Positions 1 to 7,012 of a stretch of 55,740 bases of DNA are shown here, one piece after another. The notes under the pieces were generated by a model. It made no database searches. It had not been told where the DNA came from and worked only from the letters and a program-made list of their open reading frames with translations. Position 1 is the stretch's first letter; each line of letters begins with the position of its first letter. A program made the translations under genes and the position numbers. This DNA comes from Streptomyces olindensis (GTDB taxonomy: Bacteria > Actinomycetota > Actinomycetes > Streptomycetales > Streptomycetaceae), in contig JJOH01000099.1 of the NCBI GenBank assembly GCA_000696115.1, positions 1 to 55,740 of the forward strand. The letters run 5' to 3'.

Positions 1-68
1 ATGTTCGACTGCGCATCCGCCGACGCACCCGTGTCATACGACCGGCGATCCGAACCCGCACCCGCCAT
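1..68 (-). CDS. Partial CDS, probable WXG100-family (ESX) protein, N-terminus only
   Basis: Only the first 22 codons lie inside the window; the gene continues past the left edge. The ATG at 68 has a GGGGAG ribosome site about 9 bases upstream and opens a frame reading MAGAGSDRRSYDTG, then ASADAQSN. This is too short for a family assignment on its own. The call rests on context: it lies 107 bases downstream of, and in the same direction as, a recognisable WXG100-type gene (176-502). Such genes usually come in pairs whose products form a helical heterodimer exported by a type VII secretion system. It could be an unrelated small gene; the rest of the sequence would settle it. Confidence 0.5.
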   Translation of the reverse strand, partial: MAGAGSDRRSYDTGASADAQSN

Positions 69-125
69 CACACACCACTCCCCGAGAAACGAAACACAAC
101 CAGAAACCGAACCGGCGCAACACCC

Positions 126-161
126 ACAGCGCTCACAGCGCTCACACGCCGACAGCGCTCA
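126..161. repeat. Three copies of a 10-base AGCGCT-centred repeat
   Basis: ACAGCGCTCA occurs at 126-135, 135-144 and 152-161, in the 107-base gap between the two WXG100-type genes. Each copy contains the palindrome AGCGCT. It may only be slippage-prone intergenic DNA; no function is assigned. Confidence 0.6.
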
Positions 162-175
162 AACGCCGGAAGAAC

Positions 176-502
176 TCAGCGGAAACGCGCGGCGTCGAAG
201 TTCGCCGCCGACATCTGCTGACGCGCGTTGTCGCCCTGCTCCTGGTCACCCGAGGAGAACGCCGAGTCCATCCCGGACTGACCGCCCAGGATCGCCGACA
301 GCGACGAGTTCAGATCCGACGCGATACGGTCCGCCCGCGCCTTGAACTGGTCGAACATCACACGACCCGAACCGTTGAACTTACCCTCCAACGGCTGCGC
401 CGCCGCCACCAACTGCCGGACCAGACCACCCAGGTCGTCCGTCGAACCACGCGTATCACGCTGCAACGTCGACAGCGTCTGCGCGCCCATGTCGAACTTC
501 AT
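176..502 (-). CDS. WXG100-family (EsxA/EsxB-like) type VII secretion substrate
   Basis: Predicted 108-residue helical protein of the ESAT-6/CFP-10 size class. The hairpin turn that carries Trp-x-Gly in canonical members is here FNG (residues 42-44, context GKFNGSG), flanked by two amphipathic helices (about 8-40 and 46-75) and a Gln/Ser-rich tail. WXG100 proteins act as exported heterodimers of the ESX/type VII system. The start is the ATG at 502 because GGGGAGG lies 12 bases upstream; an in-frame start further out (574) would add an Arg-rich stretch unlike the family. The truncated gene at 1-68 is the likely partner. No EccC or other ESX machinery gene is visible, so the locus may be a satellite pair that uses a secretion system elsewhere. 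The family call is by fold pattern, with Phe replacing Trp. Confidence 0.75.
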   Translation of the reverse strand: MKFDMGAQTLSTLQRDTRGSTDDLGGLVRQLVAAAQPLEGKFNGSGRVMFDQFKARADRIASDLNSSLSAILGGQSGMDSAFSSGDQEQGDNARQQMSAANFDAARFR

Positions 503-673
503 CGCGCTAACTCGCCTCCCCCGTATGGGCCATCGCGGCGACCGCTTCCGGTCGTCGTCAAGTCTCGTCAACAATCTCTATCAACACGACAGTTGCCTGT
601 GCAATCGGGGTCCGGTTCAGTCACAGAAGCACCACACAATCATGACCGAACCATGGGTCGGTCAGTCCGTGCG

Positions 674-1852
674 TCAGCGGGCGGACGCGGCCGTCGGGCC
701 CTCTCGGCAGATCAGCAGCAGGGCCCGGTCGTCGTTGACGTCCTTGGCCACGGCCTCGATGAGGTGCCAGGCGGCGCCGTGGAAGCCGCCGGCGACGTAG
801 CGGTCGGCCTCGCCGGTGAGGCGGTCGATGCCCTCGACGATGTCGCGGTCGGCGGTCTCCACCAGGCCGTCGGTGAACAGCATCAGCACGTCACCCGGCC
901 GTAGGGAGCCCTTCACCGGGTCGAACTGGGCACCGTCGTACACGCCGAGGAGCGGGCCCTCGGCCGCCTTCTCCTCCCAGCGGCCGGTGCCGGCGCTGAG
1001 CTGGAGGCCCGGCGGGTGGCCCGCGGAGTAGAGCTCGTAGTCGCCGGAGTCCAGGTCGAGGACCAGGTGGATGGAGGTGGCGAAGCCCTCGTCCCAGTCC
1101 TGGCGCAGCAGATAGCCGTTGGCGGCGGGGAGGAAGGCGTGCGGCGGGAGGGAGCCCAGCAGACCGCCGAACGCGCCGGACAGGAGCAGGGCGCGGGAGC
1201 CCGCGTCCATGCCCTTGCCGGAGACGTCGGTGAGGACGACCTCGAGCGTGCGGCCGCCGTTGGTGCGGGCCGCCACCACGAAGTCGCCGGAGAAGGACTG
1301 GCCGCCCGCCGGGCGCAGTGCCATCTCGCGGTGCCAGCCGTCCGGGAGGCCGGGCAGCTTGCTCTGCACCCGGATGCGTTCGCGCAGGTCGAACAGCATG
1401 GTGCCGCCGCGCCGCCAGGGGACGCCGACCCGGCTGCGGAACTGGGCCAGCAGCAGTCCGAAGAAACCGCAGGCCGCGACCACGAGCACCACGCCCGGGG
1501 TGACCCGGGAGGGTCCTTCCGTGTACGGGCCAAGGCGCACCGACTCCACGATCAGCGCCGTGGCCGACGCCGCGTACAGGCCGAGCAGGCTCGCGGGGCG
1601 CAGCAGCAGGCCGCCCACGACGACCGGCATGACCAGGGCGGCCGGGGAGAACCACACCGGGTTCACGAGCGTCGCCGTCGCGATCAGCGGGATGGTCAGG
1701 AGCAGACCGGCCAGGGCGATCCAGTCCGAGCCGTCGCCGCGGAAGTAGTCCACGGCGGCTCGGCGCACGCCGACGCGGGCCCGGTGCCACTGCTTCTTCA
1801 ACCGGGCCGTGAACGTCTCGGCTTCCGCGCGCCGCTCTCGTCCTGATGCCAT
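674..1852 (-). CDS. Membrane-anchored PP2C/SpoIIE-type serine phosphatase
   Basis: 392 residues. Residues about 45-140 hold three to four hydrophobic helices, and residues about 160-385 form a SpoIIE/RsbU-type PP2C phosphatase. The metal-binding and core motifs are all present: SGDF near 188, DVSGKGMDAG near 210, SAGHPP, FTDGLVE and a C-terminal DDRALLL. This fold dephosphorylates phosphoserine/threonine, classically on anti-anti-sigma factors of STAS type in partner-switching pathways; the real substrate is not shown here. There is no PAS, GAF or HAMP domain, so any signal must come through the membrane part. It is divergent from the acetyltransferase at 2015, with 162 bases between. No clear ribosome site precedes the ATG at 1852, so the exact start is less sure. 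Confidence 0.9.
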   Translation of the reverse strand: MASGRERRAEAETFTARLKKQWHRARVGVRRAAVDYFRGDGSDWIALAGLLLTIPLIATATLVNPVWFSPAALVMPVVVGGLLLRPASLLGLYAASATALIVESVRLGPYTEGPSRVTPGVVLVVAACGFFGLLLAQFRSRVGVPWRRGGTMLFDLRERIRVQSKLPGLPDGWHREMALRPAGGQSFSGDFVVAARTNGGRTLEVVLTDVSGKGMDAGSRALLLSGAFGGLLGSLPPHAFLPAANGYLLRQDWDEGFATSIHLVLDLDSGDYELYSAGHPPGLQLSAGTGRWEEKAAEGPLLGVYDGAQFDPVKGSLRPGDVLMLFTDGLVETADRDIVEGIDRLTGEADRYVAGGFHGAAWHLIEAVAKDVNDDRALLLICREGPTAASAR

Positions 1853-2014
1853 TAGTTCGGGACCCTATCCATCGGACCAGCCCCTTGGCACGGGAGGTCC
1901 CACTTGTCCCCCGTCGGAGGGCCGACTTCACAGTGAACTTCACCGCGCGCCGCCGCGCCGCCGCCTGGGAGAAATTCCCTCGCTCGTCCCGCATCGCGCT
2001 GGTAGGCATGGCCC

Positions 2015-3265
2015 ATGGCGACTGACGCGAGCGGCTCTTCGTCCGGCCTCCGGGTACTGGCGCGGGATGATTGGGACAAGTGGTACGACACCCTGCTCCG
2101 GGGCTTCGGCGGGGTGCCGGAGGCCGCCGAGGAGCGGGAGTTGTGGAACTCGCTGACCGAGTTCGACCGTTCCCTCGGTGTCTGGGACGGCGACGAGTGC
2201 GTGGGGACGGCCGGGGCGTTCAGCTTCCGGGTCACCGTGCCCGGCGGCGCGTCGGTGCCGGCCGCGGGCGTCACCATGGTCAGCGTGGCCGCCACGCACC
2301 GGCGGCGCGGGGTGCTGACGTCGATGATGCGGCGGCAGTTGGACGACGTCCGGGCCCTGGGTGAGCCGCTGGCGGTGCTGACGGCGTCGGAGCCGGCGAT
2401 CTACGGCCGGTTCGGGTACGGCGCCGCCACGTTCCAGGTGAACGCCGAGATCGACACGAGCCGGGTGCGGCTGTCGGTGCCGCCCGGCACCGACGACGTA
2501 CGCGTGCGGTACGCGGTTCCGGCCGATGTCCTCGACGCGTGCGAGGCCGTGTGTGCGCGGCTGGTTCCGCGGCGGCCCGGGATGCTGGCCCGGCTGCCCG
2601 GCTGGGAGCGGCTCGGGCTGCTCGATCCGGAGAGCGCGCGGGACGGGGCGTCGCCGCTGCAGTGTGTGGTCGCCGAGCGGGACGGCGAGACGGTGGGGTA
2701 CGCGCGGTACCGCGTCAAGCCGGTCTGGGAGCCCGCCGGGCCCAACGGTTCGGTGGTCCTTCAGGACTCGGCCGCGCTGGATCCCGCGGCGGACGCGGCG
2801 CTCTGGCGGTTCCTGTTCGACATCGACCTGACGTCGACGCTGGTGGTGCGGGGGCGGCCGGTGGACGACGCGTGGCAGTACCTGGTGTCCGACCCGCGGC
2901 GGTGCCGGCCTTGGGTGCGGGACTCGTTGTACGTCCGGCCGGTGGAGGTGGGGGCCGCGCTGGAGTCGCGGACGTACCAGGCGCCGGTGGATGTGGTGTT
3001 CGAGGTGGAGGACGCGTTCTGCCCCTGGAACGCGGGGCGTTGGCGGCTCAGCGGTGACGTGAAGGGGGCGTCCTGCGAGCGGACGTCGGACGCGGCGGAT
3101 CTCGCGCTGTCGGTGCGGGAGTTGGGTGCGGCGTATCTCGGGGGTGTGTCGCTGGCCGCGTTGGGGGCGGCGGGGCGGGTGCGGGAGCTGCGGCGGGGGG
3201 CGTTGGCGGAGGCCTCGACGGCGTTCGGCAGCGGCGTGGCGCCGTGGTTGCAGCACGGTTTCTGA
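2015..3265 (+). CDS. Eis-like GNAT N-acetyltransferase
   Basis: 416 residues, matching the Eis (enhanced intracellular survival) architecture of two GNAT-like regions plus an SCP2-like C-terminal domain. The acetyl-CoA pyrophosphate loop is VAATHRRRGVLTSM (about 90). The stretch SEPAIYGRFGYG holds the Tyr that matches Tyr126, the general acid in mycobacterial Eis. The protein ends exactly in Phe (LQHGF); in Eis the C-terminal carboxylate of the last Phe is the catalytic base, so this terminus is consistent with an active enzyme. Eis proteins acetylate amines, including aminoglycosides and lysines; the natural substrate here is unknown. The start at 2015 has only a weak GGTAGG upstream. The same bases resemble a -10 hexamer (TAGGCA, 2003-2008), so the mRNA may be leaderless. 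Confidence 0.88.
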   Translation: MATDASGSSSGLRVLARDDWDKWYDTLLRGFGGVPEAAEERELWNSLTEFDRSLGVWDGDECVGTAGAFSFRVTVPGGASVPAAGVTMVSVAATHRRRGVLTSMMRRQLDDVRALGEPLAVLTASEPAIYGRFGYGAATFQVNAEIDTSRVRLSVPPGTDDVRVRYAVPADVLDACEAVCARLVPRRPGMLARLPGWERLGLLDPESARDGASPLQCVVAERDGETVGYARYRVKPVWEPAGPNGSVVLQDSAALDPAADAALWRFLFDIDLTSTLVVRGRPVDDAWQYLVSDPRRCRPWVRDSLYVRPVEVGAALESRTYQAPVDVVFEVEDAFCPWNAGRWRLSGDVKGASCERTSDAADLALSVRELGAAYLGGVSLAALGAAGRVRELRRGALAEASTAFGSGVAPWLQHGF

Positions 3266-3289
3266 GGCCGGGGGCGGTTCAGGGCGCTT

Positions 3290-3323
3290 GACGCCGGGGC
3301 GCTTGGCGTCGGGGGCGGTTTTA
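3290..3323. terminator. Possible terminator between convergent genes
   Basis: GACGCC (3290-3295) pairs with GGCGTC (3305-3310), extended by G-U pairs and followed by GGGGGCGGTTTT. It lies in the 99-base convergent gap between the acetyltransferase and the glycosylase. That gap also has two GGGGGCGGTT copies (about 3270 and 3311). The stem is short, so this is a weak call. Confidence 0.35.
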
Positions 3324-3364
3324 TGCCGGGGGTTCCGGGTGCTTGGCGGCGGGGCGTGGGGCGG

Positions 3365-4174
3365 TCAGGGGCGCTGGCAGGTCGGGCACCAGAAGAGGTT
3401 GCGGGCGGCGAGATCGGCGGTGCGGATCTCGCCGCCGCAGATGTGGCAGGGCTGGTTGGCCCTGCGGTAGACGTACACCTCGCCGCCGTGGTCGTCCACG
3501 CGGGGCGGGCGGCCCATCGCCTCCGGGGTGTGTTCCGGGCGGACGGTGTCGATGCGGTTGTTGCGGACGCCCTCGCGCATGAGGTCGACCAGGTCGGTCC
3601 AGATCGCGTGCCACTCGGTGGGGGTGATGTCCCTGCCGGGGCGGTACGGGTCGATGCGGTGCCGGAAGAGGACCTCCGCGCGGTAGACGTTTCCGACGCC
3701 GGCGATGACCTTCTGGTCCATGAGGAGGGCGGCGATCGTCGTACGGCTGCGGGTGATGCGGCGGTACGCGGTGTCCGGGTCGGCGTCGTCGCGGAGGGGG
3801 TCGGGGCCGAGGCGGTCGTGTATCGCCTGCTTCTCCGGGGGCGTGATGAGGGCGCAGGTGGTGGGGCCGCGGAGGTCGACGTACGTGGTGTCGTTGGCCA
3901 GGCGGAGGCGGACGGTGTCGGTGGGGGGCGGCTCGGGGGCCGGGCCGAAGGTGACCTTGCCGAAGAGGCCGAGGTGGATGTGGATCCAGTCGTTTGCGCG
4001 GAAGCCGAGGAAGAGGTGTTTGCCGTGGGCTTCCGTGTGGGTGAGTTCCGTGCCGGTGAGGAGGGTGGCGGCGGGGGTGAACTTGCCCTGGGGGCTGGTG
4101 GCCCGGGGAGTGGTGCCGAGGAAGGCGGTGGCGTAGTCCTGGGCGAGGCGGTGGATGGTGTGGCCTTCCGGCAC
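3365..4174 (-). CDS. nei: Endonuclease VIII / Fpg-family DNA glycosylase (Nei-like)
   Basis: 269 residues. Nei/Fpg enzymes remove oxidised bases and nick the abasic site through a Schiff base on the N-terminal proline. The GTG at 4174 gives VPEGHTIHRL, placing catalytic Pro2 and Glu3 correctly after Met removal, and GGGAG lies just upstream; every longer frame would destroy this N-terminus. A conserved Lys (HGKHLFLGF, residue 52), the helix-two-turn-helix (DQKVIAGVGNVYRAEVLF, about 160-177) and a C-terminal C4 zinc finger (CHIC and CPTC) are all intact. The PEGH start is typical of the Nei branch rather than MutM (PELPEV). It is transcribed away from a long repeat-rich gap (4175-4663) that must contain its promoter unless it is read from rpiB. 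Confidence 0.93.
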   Translation of the reverse strand: MPEGHTIHRLAQDYATAFLGTTPRATSPQGKFTPAATLLTGTELTHTEAHGKHLFLGFRANDWIHIHLGLFGKVTFGPAPEPPPTDTVRLRLANDTTYVDLRGPTTCALITPPEKQAIHDRLGPDPLRDDADPDTAYRRITRSRTTIAALLMDQKVIAGVGNVYRAEVLFRHRIDPYRPGRDITPTEWHAIWTDLVDLMREGVRNNRIDTVRPEHTPEAMGRPPRVDDHGGEVYVYRRANQPCHICGGEIRTADLAARNLFWCPTCQRP

Positions 4175-4202
4175 GGTGCTCCCTGTTGTCGTTACGGCTT
4201 TG

Positions 4203-4304
4203 CCCACCCACCCGCCCAACACGGTCGGTTCCAGGGCTGAACCCGCCCGGGGCTCCGCCCCGGACCCCGGGGGCCTCGCCCACCCACCCGCCCAACACGG
4301 TCGG
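4203..4304. repeat. 26-base direct repeat pair with GGGGCTCCGCCCC palindromes
   Basis: The same 26 bases (CCCACCCACCCGCCC then AACACGGTCGG) occur at 4203-4228 and 4279-4304. Each is followed within about 25 bases by the palindrome GGGGCTCCGCCCC (about 4250 and 4326). Such palindromes are common in Streptomyces intergenic DNA (from memory). The unit is about 76 bases, so this is a two-copy degenerate tandem repeat of GC-rich hairpin DNA. Confidence 0.75.
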
Positions 4305-4349
4305 ACAAGGGGCCGGACCCACGCGGGGCTCCGCCCCGCACCCCGGCGG

Positions 4350-4605
4350 GGACTGCGTCCCCTGCACCCCTCTCGGGGCCGGTGTCCCACACCCGGATCG
4401 GATGGGACTGCGGGCCCTGCGCCCTGCCCGAGTCGCCCCCCTGCACCGGACAGGGACTGCGGGCCCTGCACCCCTCCCGACTCGCGTGCCCCGCGCCCGT
4501 ACAGGGATAGCAACCCTGCGGCCCTCCCAAGTCGCGGCCCCTCGCCCGGACAAGGGCTGTGGGCCCTGCTCCGCTCCCGAGTCGTGCTCCGCGTCTGGAT
4601 CGGGT
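4350..4605. repeat. Five-copy degenerate ~50-base tandem repeat
   Basis: Units begin at 4350, 4405, 4454, 4505 and 4555 (spacings 55, 49, 51, 50). Each unit resembles GGACTGCGGGCCCTGC, then CCCTCCCGA, TCG and a C-rich run ending CCGGACAGG. Copies two and three match best (GGACTGCGGGCCCTGC identical); copies four and five are more diverged. The array fills most of the 489-base gap between nei and rpiB, where no credible gene is seen. Divergence between copies argues for age rather than recent slippage. Confidence 0.75.
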
Positions 4606-4663
4606 GTGGCCCCTCTCGGCGGTCGGACCGCCAGGCGGCGGTGGTTCCCCAGTCGCTCGGGTT

Positions 4664-5149
4664 CTACTGCTGCGGGTGGTGCGGCGGGATCGGGGGGAGG
4701 TCGCCCGTCGTTTCGTACGCTGCGAGCATGTCGATCCGGCGGATGTGACGTTCGTCACCGGAGAACGGGGTGTTGAGGAACACCTCGACGAACTTCGTCG
4801 CCTCGTCCTGTGTGTGCATGCGCGCGCCCACGGCGACGACGTTGGCGTTGTTGTGCTGGCGGCCGAGCGCCGCCGTCTCCTCGCTCCAGGCGAGGGCCGC
4901 GCGGACGCCCTTGACCTTGTTCGCCGCGATCTGCTCGCCGTTGCCGGAGCCGCCGATGACGATGCCGAGGGCGTCGGGGTCCGCGGCCGTCCGCTCCGCG
5001 GCGCGGAGACAGAAGGGCGGGTAGTCGTCCTGGGCGTCGTAGATGTGGGGGCCGCAGTCGACGGGATCGTGACCCGCCTCCTTCAGCCACTCGACGAGGT
5101 GGTTCTTCAGTTCGTAGCCCGCATGGTCCGAGCCGAGGTACACGCGCAT
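4664..5149 (-). CDS. rpiB: Ribose-5-phosphate isomerase B
   Basis: 161 residues. Interconverts ribose 5-phosphate and ribulose 5-phosphate in the pentose phosphate pathway. The N-terminal phosphate site SDHAG (7-11), Asp/Tyr 42-43, and the active-site loop GIVIGGSGNGEQIAANK are clear. Glu72 stands where E. coli RpiB has a catalytic Cys, which is the known actinobacterial form. HNNANV (100-105) closes the anion pocket. The tail after residue 145 is Pro/His rich. The start is well supported by the MRVYLGSDHAG beginning. The 277-base gap on its other side is shared with the divergent permease at 5427. Confidence 0.96.
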   Translation of the reverse strand: MRVYLGSDHAGYELKNHLVEWLKEAGHDPVDCGPHIYDAQDDYPPFCLRAAERTAADPDALGIVIGGSGNGEQIAANKVKGVRAALAWSEETAALGRQHNNANVVAVGARMHTQDEATKFVEVFLNTPFSGDERHIRRIDMLAAYETTGDLPPIPPHHPQQ

Positions 5150-5309
5150 GGGATGAGTGTGACACGGGTGTTTCGGGGAAGGCGCGCGGGGTGGCGCTCA
5201 TGAAAACGTGAGGCGAATGTGAGCCGCATTACGGAAGCTCAGGAAAACCTCAAGTAACAATCCGGATTCAAAGGTTCTCCTATACGTTCGCCTCCGATTC
5301 ACTGGACCG

Positions 5310-5331
5310 GCTCGTACACCACTCGTACGAG
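5310..5331. promoter_or_regulatory. Possible operator in the rpiB/permease divergent gap
   Basis: The 10-base palindrome CTCGTACGAG at 5322-5331 is preceded at 5310-5319 by the related GCTCGTACAC. It lies about 100 bases before the permease ATG. This is a sequence observation only; no regulator is adjacent. Confidence 0.3.
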
Positions 5332-5426
5332 CTCCCGTACACCGTGATGCCGCGACACACCCCGTTCGTACGGCGCGTGCGGTTCCGTACGGAAGTACAG
5401 CCCCCGGCGCAAAGGAAATCCGTTCC

Positions 5427-6914
5427 ATGACCTCGCAGCCGACGATGAAGAACACCGAGAACGATCGCGAAGGCCCCGGAGAACCCGGGGCGCACGGCTC
5501 CGGGCTGCAGGCCGGGCTCAAGAACCGACATCTGTCCATGATCGCCATCGGCGGTGTCATCGGGGCGGGCCTGTTCGTCGGGTCCAGCTCCGGCATCGCC
5601 ACCGCCGGTCCCGGCATCCTGCTGTCGTACGCCCTCGTCGGCACGCTCGTGGTGCTGGTGATGCGGATGCTCGGCGAGATGTCGGCGGCCAACCCGACCT
5701 CCGGATCGTTCTCCGCGCACGCCGACCGGGCGCTCGGGCCCTGGGCCGGTTTCTCCATCGGCTGGCTGTACTGGTTCTTCTGGGTGGTCGTGCTGGCGGT
5801 GGAGGCGACCGCCGGAGCCGTGATCCTGGAGGGGTGGATACCCGCCGTGCCCCAGTGGGGCTGGGCGCTCATCGTGATGGTGGTGCTGACCGCCACCAAC
5901 CTGGTCTCCGTCGGCTCCTACGGCGAGTTCGAGTTCTGGTTCGCCGGGATCAAGGTCGTCGCCATCGCCGCGTTCATCGTCATCGGCGGGCTCGCCGTCT
6001 TCGGGCTGCTGCCGGGCGTGGACAGTGAGCAGGCCGGGCTGAGCAACCTCACCGAGCACGGCGGCTTCCTGCCCAACGGGGCCGGGGCGATCCTCACCGG
6101 TGTGCTGCTCGTCGTCTTCTCCTTCATGGGCAGCGAGATCGCGACCCTCGCGGCCGGCGAGTCGGAGAACCCGCGGCAGGCCGTCACCAAGGCCACCAAC
6201 AGCATCATCTGGCGAGTCGCCGTCTTCTACCTCGGCTCGATCTTCGTCGTGGTGGCCCTGCTGCCGTGGGACAGCAAGTCCATCACCAAGGACGGCTCCT
6301 ACGTCGCCGCGCTCGACTCCCTCGGCATCCCGCACGCCGGGCAGATCATGAACTTCATCGTGCTGACCTCGGTGCTGTCCTGCCTCAACTCCGGTCTCTA
6401 CACCGCCTCCCGCATGGCCTTCTCGCTCGGCCAGCGCGGGGACGCGCCGAAGTCCTTCGCCCGCACGACCTCCAACGGCGTGCCGCGCACGGCGATCCTC
6501 GCGTCCGTGGCGTTCGGCTTCGTCGCCGTGTTCTTCAACTACAAGTTCCCGGACTCCGTCTTCCTGTTCCTGGTGAACTCCAGTGGCGCGGTCGCCCTGT
6601 TCGTGTGGCTGGTGATCTGCTTCTCCCAGCTGCGCATGCGGAAGATCATCAAGGCGGAGGCGCCGGAGAAGCTCGTCGTGAAGATGTGGCTGTACCCGTA
6701 TCTGACCTGGGCCACGGCCGCGTTGATCGTGTTCATCCTCGGTTACATGCTGACCGACACCGAGCACGACGGACGCTCCACCATCCTGCTGTCGCTGCTC
6801 GTCGCGGCGGTGGTGCTCGTCATCGCCTTCGTGAAGGAGAAGGTGCGCGGGGGGCGGCGGGCCGCCGCCGACGCCGACGCCGTCGAGACCCGGGACGAGG
6901 TCTCGACCGGCTGA
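5427..6914 (+). CDS. Amino acid permease, APC superfamily (GabP/AAT-like)
   Basis: 495 residues with about 12 transmembrane helices. The first helix carries the substrate-binding GVIGAGLFVGSSSGI of the amino acid transporter (AAT) family, and the following MRMLGEMSAANPTSGSFSAHA is typical of GABA/proline-type proton symporters. The cytoplasmic N-terminus (about 30 residues) and C-terminus are hydrophilic. ATG 5427 has AAAGGAAA about 9 bases upstream. It is monocistronic by context: a strong terminator follows at 6958. A close paralogue lies at 11066-12448. Within AAT, the amino acid carried cannot be fixed from sequence alone. Confidence 0.9.
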   Translation: MTSQPTMKNTENDREGPGEPGAHGSGLQAGLKNRHLSMIAIGGVIGAGLFVGSSSGIATAGPGILLSYALVGTLVVLVMRMLGEMSAANPTSGSFSAHADRALGPWAGFSIGWLYWFFWVVVLAVEATAGAVILEGWIPAVPQWGWALIVMVVLTATNLVSVGSYGEFEFWFAGIKVVAIAAFIVIGGLAVFGLLPGVDSEQAGLSNLTEHGGFLPNGAGAILTGVLLVVFSFMGSEIATLAAGESENPRQAVTKATNSIIWRVAVFYLGSIFVVVALLPWDSKSITKDGSYVAALDSLGIPHAGQIMNFIVLTSVLSCLNSGLYTASRMAFSLGQRGDAPKSFARTTSNGVPRTAILASVAFGFVAVFFNYKFPDSVFLFLVNSSGAVALFVWLVICFSQLRMRKIIKAEAPEKLVVKMWLYPYLTWATAALIVFILGYMLTDTEHDGRSTILLSLLVAAVVLVIAFVKEKVRGGRRAAADADAVETRDEVSTG

Positions 6915-6957
6915 GCCTTCGAGTGCTCGCCGTTCCCGGTGAACGGTGGGCACGGGT

Positions 6958-7005
6958 GGGCCTGCGGCGCGTGTTGCCCTCGGGGCGCGCGCCGCAGGCC
7001 CTTTT
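6958..7005 (+). terminator. Intrinsic terminator after the permease
   Basis: A perfect 14-base stem (GGGCCTGCGGCGCG at 6958-6971 with CGCGCCGCAGGCCC at 6988-7001) is followed by TTTT. It lies between convergent genes and stops the plus-strand permease transcript; the U run is only on the plus strand. Confidence 0.85.
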
Positions 7006-7012
7006 CGTTGCC

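Noticed and set aside
4203..4605. Repeat array considered as a CRISPR
   Set aside because: Units are degenerate along their whole length with no alternating identical repeat and unique spacer, and no cas gene is nearby.
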